Source: Mercurialis annua
Taxonomy: Eukaryota; Streptophyta; Magnoliopsida; Malpighiales; Euphorbiaceae
Reading direction: 5' to 3'
DNA: 64,000 bases
Assembly: GCF_937616625.2 (NCBI RefSeq)
Contig: NC_065572.1
Span: forward strand, 45,101,653-45,165,652
The position numbers and the translations under genes were made by a program. This document shows, in pieces, positions 39,501-49,262 of this stretch (positions are counted from its first letter, which is position 1; each line of letters opens with the position of its first letter). The notes under the pieces were generated by a model. It saw nothing but the letters and a program-made list of their open reading frames with translations. It did not search any database and was not told the origin of the DNA.

Positions 39501-39940
39501 TATATTACGCAAATTGTGCATGAAAAGTGACGCTAGATTAGTATGTCGCATCTCAATTCTCTTTATCGCGTTGTTCCAATTATCTAAGCATGGTTAGGGT
39601 ATATTATGCAAAGCGTGCGTGAAAAGTGACATTAGATTAGTATGTCGCGTCTAAAGTCTATTTAACGCGTCATTCCTATTACCTAAGAATGGTTAGGTTA
39701 TATTACGCAGTGTGCGTGAAAAGTGACGCTAGATTAGCATGTCGCGTCTCAAGGCTCTTTAATGTGTCGTTCCGATTACCTAAGCATGGTTAGGTTATAA
39801 TGCGCAAAGTTTGCGTGAAAAGTGACGATAGATTAGTATGTCGCGTGTCAAGGCTCTTTAACGCGTCGTTCCGATTACTTAATTATGGTTAGGCTATAGT
39901 ACGCAAAGTGTGCGTAAAGAGGATCAATTGATTAGTATGT
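36517..39940 (+). repeat. Array A units 22-23 and right end of the array
   Basis: Units 22 and 23 share a module 11 change, TTTAACACGTCG for TTTAACGCGTCG (near 37491 and 39232), absent from all other units, so they are recent sisters. Unit 23 has a private GATAACCTAAGAATGG near 38699. It matches the unit until GATTAGTATGT at about 39940, where it should run into ACGTCGTTTCG but reads CGCGTCTCAAG instead. That is the array boundary, inside truncated module 19. Confidence 0.9.
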
Positions 39941-42495
39941 CGCGTCTCAAGTATCTTTATCGCATTGTTCCTATTACATAAGCATGGTTAGGTTACATTA
40001 CGCAAAGTGTGCGTGAAAAGTGACGCTAGATAAGTATGTCCAGGCTCAAATCTCCTTAATGCATTGTTCCGATTACCTAAGCATGGTTAGGTTCAATTAC
40101 GCAAAGTGTGTGTAAAAAGTGATGCTAGATTAGTATGTTTCGTCTCAAGTCTCTTTAATGCGTCGTTTCGCTTACCATACATATCTCGCGTCACAAGTCT
40201 CTTTAACTCGTCGTTCCGATTACTTAAGCATGGTTAGGTTATATTACGCAATGTGTGCGTGAAAAGTGACATTAGATTAGTACGTCGCGTCTCAAGTCTC
40301 TCTAACGCGTCGTATTGATTTACTAAGCATGGCTAGGTTATATTACGCAAAGTGTGCGTGAAAAGTGACACTAGATTAGTATGTCGCGTCTCAAGCCTCT
40401 ATACGCGCCGTTCCCATTTCCTAAGTATGGTTATGTTATATTACGCAAAGTGTGTGTAAAAAGTGACGCTAGATTAATATTGTGCGTCTCAAGTCTCTTG
40501 AACGCATCGTTTCGATTACCTAAGCATGGTTAGGTTATATTACGCAAAGAGTGCTTAAAAAGTGACGCTAGATTAGTTTGTTTCGTCTCATATCTCTTTT
40601 ACAAGTCGTTTCGATTACCATACTTATCTCGCGTCACAAGTTTTTTTAACGCGTCGTTCCGATTACCATTCTTATCTCGCGTCACAAGTCTCTTTAACGC
40701 GTCGTTCCGATTACCATACTTATCTCGAGTCACAAGTCTCTTTAACGCGTCGTTCCGATTACCATACTTATCTCGCGTCATAAGTCTCTTTAACGCGTCG
40801 TTCCGATTACCTAAGCATGGTTAGGTTATATTACGCAAACAGTGCGTGAAAAGTTATGTTAAATTAGTATGTCTCGTCTCAAGTTTCTTTAACGCGTCGT
40901 CCAATTTCCTAAGCATGGTTATTAGGTTATTTAGGCAAAGTGTGTGTGAAAAGTGATGCTAGACTAGTATGTCGCGTCTCAAGTCTCTCTAACGCGTCGT
41001 TCCGATTTCCTAAGCATGTGTAGGTTATATTACGCAAAGTGTGCATAAAAAGTGATGCCAGATTAATATGGCGCATATCAAGTCTCTTTAACAGGTCATT
41101 TCGATTACCATGCTTATGTCACGTTACAAGTCTCTTTAACGCGTCGTTCTGATTACCTAAGCATGGTTAGGTTATATTATTTAAGCATGGTTTGGTTATA
41201 TTACGCAAACTATGTGTGAAAAATGACAATAGATTAGTTTGTCGCATGTTAAGTCTATCTAATACGTCGTTCCGATTACCTAAGCATGGTTAGGTTATAT
41301 TATGCAAAGTGTGCGTGAAAAATGATGCTAGATTAGTATGTCGCGTCTAAAGTCTCTTTAACACGTCGTTCCGATTACCTAAGCATGGTTATGTTATATT
41401 ACCCAAAGAGTGCGTGAAAAGTGACGCTAGATTAGTATGTCGCGTCTCAAGTCTCTTTAACGCGTCGTTCAGATTACCCAAGAATAGTTAGGTTATATTA
41501 CGCAAAGTGTGCGAGAAAAGTAACGCTAGATTAGTATGTCGCTTCTCAAGTCTCTTTCTTTAACGCGTCGCTCCGATTACCTAAGCATGGTTAGGTTATA
41601 TTACGCAAGGTGTGCGTGAAAAGTGACGCTAGACTAGTATGTCTCGTCTCAAGGCTCTTTAATGCGTCGTTCCGATTAACTAAGCATAGTTATATTATGC
41701 AAAGTTTGCATGAAAAGTGACGCTAGATTTATATCTTGCGTCTCATGTCTCTCTAACGCGTTGTTCCCATTACCTAAGCATGGCTAGCTTATAGCGTGAA
41801 AAGTAACAATTGATTAATATGTCGCGTCTCAAGTCTCTTTAACGCGTTGTTCTGATTACCTACGCATGGTTAGGTTAGGTTACGCAAAGTGTGCGTGAAA
41901 AGTGACTATAGATTAGTATGTCGCGTATCAATTCTATTTAACGTGTCGTTCCGATTACCTAAGCATGGTTACGTTATATGACACAAAGCATGCGTGACAA
42001 GTAACGCTAGATTAATATTTCGCGTCTCAAGTCTGTTTAACGCATCCTTCCGATTACCTAACCATGATTAGGTTATATTACGCAAAGTATGCGTGAAAAG
42101 TGACGCTAGATAAGTATGTTGAGTCACAAGTCTCTTTAACGCGTCGTTCCGATTACCTAAGCTTGGTTAGGTTATATTACGCAAAGTGTGCATAAAAAGT
42201 GACACTAGATTAGTATGGCGCGTCTCAAGTCTCTCTAACGCGTCGTTTCGATTACCATGCTTATGTCGCGTCACAAGTCTCTCTAACGCGTCTTTCCGAT
42301 TACCTAAGCATAGTTGGTTTATATTACGCAAAGTGTGCGTGAAAAGAGATGCTAGATTAGTATGTCCAGTCTCAAGTCTCTTTAACGCGTTGTTCCGATT
42401 ACCTAAGCATGATTAAGTTATTTTACTCAAAGTTTGCGTGAAAAGTGACGCTAGATTAGTATGTAGTGTCTCATTTCTCTTTAACGCGTGGTTCC
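39941..42495 (+). repeat. Diverged satellite monomers flanking array A
   Basis: Continuous 99/48-bp modules in the same orientation, with much higher divergence and no clean long period. The stretch 40541-40920 matches B modules 21-25 in order: a TTTGTTTCG long monomer ending CTTTTACAAGTCG, a run of short modules, then a monomer with GCAAACAGTGCGTGAAAAG and AAATTAGTATGTCTCG. At 41161-41200 a short partial duplication gives TTATATTATTTAAGCATGG. At 41551-41562 a TCTTTCTTT microduplication is present. No gene seen. Confidence 0.85.
40613..40804 (+). repeat. Four 48-bp short modules in tandem
   Basis: Modules at 40613-40660, 40661-40708, 40709-40756 and 40757-40804, all type 2 (CCATACTTATCTCG or one-base variants). 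The matching site in array B carries three, and in the right flank two (61616-61711 and 62926-63021), so copy number at this position varies. Because 48 is a multiple of three, the minus strand reads as a 16-residue periodic open frame; I regard this as a by-product, not a gene. Confidence 0.9.
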
Positions 42496-44624
42496 GATTA
42501 CCAAGCATGGTTAGGTTATTTTACGCAAAGTGTGCGTGAAAAGTGACGCTAGATTAGTTTGTCGCGTCTCAAGTCACTTTAACTTGTCGTTCCAATTACC
42601 ATGCTTATGTCGCGTCATCAGTCTGTGTAATGCGTCGTTTCGATTACCTAAGCATGGTTAGGTTATATTACGCAAAGTGTGCGTGAAAAATGACAATAGT
42701 ATGTCGCGTCTTACGTCTATTTAACGCGTCGTACCGATTACCTAAGAATGGTTAGGTTATATTATGCAAAGTGTGCGTGAAATGTGACGCTAGATTAGTA
42801 TGTCGCGTCTCAAGTCTCTTTAACGTGTCGTTTCGATTACCATGCTTATCTCGTGTCCCAAGTCTCTTTAACGCGTCGTTACGATTACCTAAGCACGGTT
42901 AGGTTATATTACGCAAAGTGTGCGTGAAAATTGAAGCTAGATTAGTATATATCCTACCTTAAGTCTATCTAACGCGTCATTCCGATTTCCTAAGCATGGT
43001 TAGGTTATATTACGCAAAGTGTGCGTAAAAAGTCACAATTAATTAGTATGTCGCGTCTTAAGTCGATTAAAAGCGGCATTGCGATTACCGAACCATGATT
43101 AGGTTATAGTACGCAAAGTTTGCTTGAAAACTGACGCTAGATTAGTATATCGTGTCTCAATTCTATTTAACGTGTTGTTCCGATTAACTAAGCATGGTTA
43201 GGTTATATTACGCAAAGTGTGCGTGAAAAGTGACGCTAGATTAGTATGTCGCATCTCAAGTCACTTTAACGCGTCATTCCGATTACCATGCTTATGTCGC
43301 GTCACAAGTCTCTCTAACGCGTCGTTTCGATTAGCTAAGCATGGTTAGGTTACTATTACGCAAAGTGTGCGTTAAAAGTGTCGCTAGATTAGTATGCCGC
43401 GTCTCAGGTGTCTTTAACGCGTCGTTCCGATTTCCTAAGCATGGTTTGGTTATTTTACACAAAGTGTGAGTGAAAAGTGACGCTAGATTAGTATGTCGCA
43501 TCTCAAGTCTCTTTGACGCGTCGTTTCGATTACCATGGTTATCTTGTGTCACAAGTCTCTTTAACGCGTCGTTTCGATTACCTAAGCATGGTTAGGTTAT
43601 ATTACGCAGAGTGTGCTTGAAAAGTGACATTAGATTAGTATATCGTATTTCAAGTCTCTCTAACGCGCCGTTTTGATTTCCCAAGCATGGTTAGGTTATA
43701 TTTCGCAAAGTGTGCGTAAAAAGTGACGCTAGATTAGTATTACGCGTCTCAAGTCTCTTTAACACGTCGTTCCGATTACTTAAGCATGGTTAGGTTAATT
43801 TTCCGCAAAGTGTGCGTGAAAAGTTATGTTAGATTAGTATGTCGTGTCTCAAATCTCTTCAACGTGTCATTCTGATTACATAAGCATGGATAGGTTATAT
43901 TACGCAAGGTGTGCGTGAAAAGTTACGCTAGATTAGTATGTCGCGTCTCAAGGATCTTTAACGCGTTGTTCCGATTACCTAAGCATGGTTAGGTTATATT
44001 ACACAACGTGTGCGTGAAAAGTGACGCTAGATTAGTATGTCGCGTCTCAAGTCTCTTTAACTCGTCGTTTCGATTACCATCCTTATGTCGTGTCACAAGT
44101 CTCTCTAACGCGTCTTTCCGATTACCTAAGCATGGTTAGGTTATATATTACGTAAACTGTGCGTGAAAAGTAACAATAAATTAGTATGTCGAGTCTCACG
44201 TCTATTTAACGCATCGTTCCGATTACCTAAGCATGGTTAGTTATATTACGCAAAGTGTTCGCGGAAAGTGACGCTGGATTAGTATATTGTGTCTCAGTTC
44301 TCTTTAACGCGTTGTACCGATTAACTAAGGATGGTTAGGTTACTTTACGGAAAGTGTGCGTGAAAAGTAACAATACATTAGTATGTCGCGTCTCAATTTT
44401 ATTTAACGCGTCGTTCCGATTACTTAAGAATGGTTAGGTTATAATACGCAAAGTGTGCGTGAAAAGTTATGCTAGATAAGCTAGATTAGTATGTCGCATT
44501 TCAAGTCTCTTTAAGGCGTCGTTCTAGTTAACTAAGCATAGTTAGGTTATATTACGCAAAGTGTGCGTGAAAAGAGACGCTAGATTAGTATGTCGCGTCT
44601 CAATTCTCTTTAACGCGTGGTTCC
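42496..44624 (+). repeat. Diverged ~2.12-kb repeat, copy 1
   Basis: Collinear with 44625-46654. Paired landmarks are the monomer after GCGTGGTTCC (42496 and 44625), a shortened monomer with ATGACAATAGTATGTCG after a TCTGTGTAATGCG short module, GCGATTACCGAACCATG (43083 and 45207), and CGCAGAGTGTGC after a short module (43576 and 45700). Offsets are 2124-2129 bp. Later landmarks near 43874 and 46094 are 2220 bp apart, so about one monomer was gained or lost between the copies. Divergence is high compared with arrays A and B. Confidence 0.7.
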
Positions 44625-46654
44625 CATTACCTAAGCATGGTTAGGTTATTTTACGCAAAGTGTGCGTGAAAAGTGATGCTAGATTAGTATGGCGCGTCTC
44701 AAGTCACTTTAACTCGTCGTTCCAACCATGCTTATGTCGCGTCACAAGTCTGTGTAATGCGTCGTTTCGATTACCTAAGCATGGTTAGGTTATATTACGC
44801 AAAGTGTACGTGAAAAATGACAATAGTATGTCGCATCTTACGTCTATTTAACGCGTCGTTCCGATTACCTAAGAATGGTTAGATTACATTACGCAAAGTG
44901 TGCATGAAAAGTAACGCTAGATTAGTATGTCGCGTCTCAAGTCTTTTAACGTGTCGGTTCGATTACCATGCTTATCTCGCGTCACAAGTCTCTTTAACGC
45001 GTCGTTACGATTACCTAAGCATGGTTAGGTTATATTACGCAAAGTGTGCGTGAAAAGTGACGCTAGATTAGTATATCCTACCTCAAGTCTCTCTAACGCG
45101 TCGTTTCGATTTCCTAAGAATGGTTAGGTTATATTACGCAAAGTGTGCGTGAAAAGTCACAGTTATTTAGTATGTCGCGTCTCACGTCGATTTAAAGCGG
45201 TGTTGCGATTACCTAACCATGGTTAGGTTATAGTACGCAAAGTTTGCTTGAAAAGGTGACGCTAGATTAGTATATCGCTTCTCAATTCTATTTAACGCGT
45301 TGTTCCGACTAAGCATGGTTAGGTTATATTACGCAAAGTGTGCGTGAAAAGTGACGCTAGATTAGTATGTCGCGTCTCAAGTCACTTTAACGCGTCGTTC
45401 CGATTACCTTGCTTATGTCGCGTCACAACTCACAAGTCTGTCTAACGCGTCGTTTCTATTACCTAAGCATGGTTATGTTATTATTACGCAAAGTGTGCGT
45501 GAAAATTGACGCTAGATTAGTATGGTCTCAGGTCTCTTTAACGCGTCGTTCCGATTACTTAAGCATGGTTAGATTATTTTACACAAAGTGTGCGTGAAAA
45601 ATGATGCTAGATTTGTATGTCGCGTCTCAAGTCTCTTTAACGCGTCGTTTCGATTACCATTCTTATGTTGCGTCACAAGTCTCTTTAATGCGTCGTTATG
45701 ATTACCTAAGCATGGTTAGGTTATATTACGCAGAGTATGCGTCAAAAGTGATGCTAGATTAGTATATCGTATCTCAAGTCTCTCTAACGGTCGTTACGAT
45801 TTCCCAAGAATGGTTAGGTTATATTACGCAAAGTGTGCGTGAAAAGCAACGCTAAATTAGTATGTCACGTGTCAAGTCTCTCTAACACGTCGTTCCGATT
45901 TCCTAAGATGATTATGTTATATTACGCAAAGTGTGCGTTAAAAGTGACGCTAGATCAGTATATCCCACCTCAAGTCTCTCTAACGCGTCGTTCCGATTAC
46001 CTAAGCTTGGTTAGGTTATATTACGCCAAGTGTGCGCTAAAAGTTACGTTAGATTAGTATGTCGCATCTCAAGTATATTTAACGTGTCATTCTGATTACC
46101 TAAGCATGGCTAGGCTATATTACGCAAGCTTTGCGTTAAAAGTTACGCTAGATTAGTATGTCGTGTCTCAAAGCTCTTAAATGCGTCGTTCCGATTACCT
46201 AAGCATGGTTAGGTTATATTAGGCAAAGAGTGCGTTAAAAGTGACGTTAGATTAGTATGTCGCGTCTCAAGTCTCTTCAACGCGTTACAAGTCTCTCTAA
46301 CGCATCGTTCCGATTATCTAAGCATGGTTAGGTTATATCACACAAAGTGTGCGTGAAAAGTGACGTTATATTAGTATGTCGCGTCTCAAGTCTCTTTAAC
46401 GCGTCGCTTCGATTACCATGCTTATCTCGCGTCACAAGTCTCTTTAACTCGTCATTGTGATTACCTCAACATGGTTAGGTTAGGTTACGCAAAGTGTGCG
46501 TGAAAAGAAACGCTAGATCTGTATATCCTACCTCAAGTCTCACTAACGCGTCGTTCCGATTTTCTAAGCATGGTTAGGTTATATTACGCAAAGTGTGCGT
46601 GAAAAGTGACGCTAGATTAGTATGACTCGTGTCAAGTCTCTTTAACACGTCGTT
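44625..46654 (+). repeat. Diverged ~2.12-kb repeat, copy 2 (truncated by array B)
   Basis: Second copy of the old duplication. Small rearrangements include a fused module at about 46281-46290, where AACGCGTTACAAGTCTC joins two module ends, and AAGATGATTATG near 45905 with lost bases in the core. The short tandem GCTAGATAAG/CTAGATTAG lies just left of it at 44471-44488. The copy ends abruptly at CGTCGTT (46654), where array B begins in mid-monomer. Confidence 0.68.
45211..45228. other. Perfect 18-bp palindrome ACCTAACCATGGTTAGGT
   Basis: Here the usual core GCATGG reads CCATGG, which removes the single mismatch in the dyad and makes all 18 bases self-complementary. The corresponding place in copy 1 (about 43087) reads ACCGAACCATGATTAGGT and is imperfect. 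Confidence 0.85.
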
Positions 46655-47299
46655 AAAGGGTGCATAAAAAAGTGACGGTAGATTAGTATATCGCTTCTGA
46701 AGTCTCTTTAACACGTCGTTCCAATTACCTAAGCATGGAAAGCTTATATTACGCAAAGTGTGCTGAAACGTGACGGTAGATTAGTATATCGCGTCTCAAG
46801 TCTCTTTAATGTGTCGTTTTGATGACCTAACCATGGATTGGTTATGTTACGCAAGGTGTGCGTGAAAAGTGACGCTAGATTAGTATGTCACATCTCAATG
46901 CCCTTTAACGCGTCGTTCCGTTTACCTAAGCATGGTTAGATTATATTACGCAATGTTTGTGTGAAAAGTGACGCTATATTGTATCTTGCGTCTCAAGTCT
47001 CTTTAACGCGTCGTTTTGATCACCATGCTTATTAACCCGTCGTTCCGATTACCTAGGCATAATTAGATTATATTACGCATAGTGTGTGTGAAACGTTACG
47101 CTAGATTAATATGTCGCTACTCAAGTCCCTATGATGCGTCGTTCTGATTACCTATGCATGCGCAATAAGTGACGCTAGATTAGTATGGCGCGTTTCAAGT
47201 CTCTTTAACGCATCGTTTCGATTACTGTGCTTATGTCGCGTCACAAGTATCTCTAACGCGTCGTTCTGATTACCTAAGCATGATTAGATTATATATTAC

Positions 47300-47429
47300 G
47301 CAAAGTGTGCGTGAAAAAGTGACAATGTATTAGTATGTAGCATCTCAAGTCTTTTTAACGCGTCGCAAAGTGTGCGTGAAAAAGTGACAATGTATTAGTA
47401 TGTAGCATCTCAAGTCTTTTTAACGCGTC
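47300..47429 (+). repeat. 65-bp tandem duplication in array B unit 1
   Basis: Copies at 47300-47364 and 47365-47429 each begin GCAAAGTGTGCG and end GCGTC, and a third start follows at 47430. The junction joins GCGTCG of a monomer end to CAAAGTG in the middle of the next monomer and skips about 35 bp that units 2-6 retain (for example 50003-50039). This is the only place where I see a 65-bp period. Confidence 0.85.
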
Positions 47430-48583
47430 GCAAAGTGTGCGTGAAAAGTGACGCTAGATTAGTATGACGCGTCTCAAGTCTCTTTAATGCGTATTCTGAT
47501 TACCTTAGCATGGTTAGGTTATATTACGTGAAGTGTGCGTGAAAAGGGACGCTAGATTAGTATGTCGCATCTCAAGTCCTTTAACGCGTCTTTCCGATTA
47601 TGTAAGCATGGTTAGGTTATACTACGCAAAGTGTGCGTGAAAAGTGATGCTAGATTAATGTGTCGCTACTCAAGTCTCTTTAATGCGTCGTTCCGATTTC
47701 CTAAGCATGGTTAGGTTATAGTACGCAAAGTTTGCGTGAAAAGTGACGCCATATTAGTATGTCGCCTCTGAAGTCTCTTTAACGCGTCGTTTCGATTATC
47801 TAAGCATGGTTAGGTTATTTACGAAAAGTGTGCGTGAAAAATGATGGTACATTTGTATGTCGTGTCTCAAGTCTCTTTAACGCATTGTACCGATTAACTA
47901 AGGATGGTTAGGTTACTTCACGAAAAGTGTGCGTGAAAAGTAACAAACATTAGTATGTCGCGTCTCAAGTCTATTTAACGCTTTATTCCGATTACCTAAG
48001 CATGGTTAGGTTATATTACGCAAAGAGTGCATGGAAAGCGACGCTAGATTAGTATGTCGCATCTCAATTCTCTTTAACGCGTTGTACCAATTACCTGAGC
48101 ATGGTTAGGTTACTTTACAGAAAGTGTACGTGAAATGTGACGCTAGATTAGTATGTCGCGTCTTAAGTCTATTTAACGCGTCGTTCTGATTATCAAAGCA
48201 TGGTTAGGTTATATTATGCGAAGTGTGCGTGAAAAGTTACGCTAGATTAGTATGTTGCGTCTCAATTCTCTTTAATGTGTTGTTCCGATTACCTAAGCAT
48301 GGTTAGGTTATATTATTCAAAGTTTGCGTGAAAAGTTACGCTAGATTAGTATGTCGCGTCTCAAGTCTCTTTATCGCCTCTCTCCGACTACCTAGGCATG
48401 GTTAGGTTATATTACGCAAAGTGTGCGTGAAAAGCGACGCTAGATTAGTATGTCCAGTCTCAAGTCTCTTTAACGCGTCGTTCCGATTACCTAAGCATGG
48501 TTAGGTTATATTACGCAAAGTGTGCTTAAAAAGTGACGCTAGATTAGTTTGTTTCGTCTCAAGTCTCTTTTACAAGTCGTTGC

Positions 48584-48727
48584 GAGTACCATACGTATCT
48601 CGCGTCACAAGTCTCTTTAACGCGTCGTTCCGATTACCATACCTATCTCGTGTCACAAGTCTCTTTAACGCGTCGTTCCGATTACCATACTTATCTCGCG
48701 TCACAAGTCTCTTTATCGCGTCGTTTC
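48584..48727 (+). repeat. Three 48-bp short modules in tandem (array B)
   Basis: Modules at 48584-48631, 48632-48679 and 48680-48727, distinguished by CATACGTATC, CATACCTATC and CATACTTATC. The same triplet is found in units 2-5, starting at 51190, 53796, 56402 and 59010. The run sits between a TTTGTTTCG long monomer and a GCAAACAGTGCG monomer, as at 40613-40804. Confidence 0.9.
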
Positions 48728-49262
48728 GTTTACCTAAGCATGGTTAGGTTATCGTACGCAAACAGTGCGTGAAAAGTAACGTTAAATTAGTATGTCTCGT
48801 CTCAAGTCTCTCTAACGCGTTGTCCAATTTCCTAACAGTGGTTAGGTTATTTTACGCAAAGCGTGCGTGAAAAGTGACGTTAGATTAGTATGTCCAGTCT
48901 CTTTAACGCGTCGTTCCGATTACCTATGCATGGTTAGGTTATAATACGCAAAGTGAGCGTAAAAAGTGATGCTAGATTAGTTTGTTTCGTCTCAAGTCTC
49001 TTTAACGCGTAGCTTCGATTACTATACTTATCTCGCGTCACAAGTCTCTTTAACGGGTCGTTCTGATTACCTAAGCATGGTTAGGTTATATTACACAAAG
49101 AGTGCGTGAATAGTGACGCTATATTAGTATGTCGCGTCTCAAGTCTCTCTAACGCGTCGTTCCAATTTCCTAAGCATGGTTAGGTTATATTATGCAAAGC
49201 GTGCGTGAAAAGTGACACTAGATTAGTATGTCGCATCTCAAGTCTCTCAAACGCGTCGTTCC

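Larger units (their letters stand above)
1..39940 (+). repeat. Satellite higher-order repeat array A (23 units)
   Basis: Twenty-three head-to-tail copies of a 20-module satellite unit, all in one orientation. Units start at 1, 1742, 3483, 5215, 6947, 8679, 10420, 12152, 13893, 15625, 17366, 19107, 20848, 22589, 24330, 26071, 27812, 29553, 31294, 33035, 34776, 36517 and 38258. Complete units are 1741 bp, or 1732 bp when a 9-bp deletion is present. By eye, copies differ by only a few substitutions each. Unit 23 stops after 1683 bp, within module 19, at 39940. The window opens exactly on a unit boundary, so the array may extend to the left. No gene, RNA or mobile element interrupts it. Confidence 0.97.
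46655..49262 (+). repeat. Array B unit 1 (edge copy)
   Basis: Starts inside a monomer at AAAGGGTGCAT, directly after CGTCGTT of the previous repeat. It keeps the fuller ACCTTAGCATGG in module 11 (about 47502), where units 2-6 have a deleted ACCTTCATTGTT. It carries a private 65-bp tandem duplication at 47300-47429. The other units are therefore derived relative to this copy for module 11, which makes unit 1 useful for setting the direction of change. Confidence 0.88.

Noticed and set aside
40599..40781. Minus-strand 60-codon frame with a 16-residue repeat
   Set aside because: It is the four tandem 48-bp modules read on the other strand; the peptide period equals module length divided by three.
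41161..41206. Independent inserted element
   Set aside because: TTATATTATTTAAGCATGG is a partial local duplication of the monomer start, not foreign DNA.
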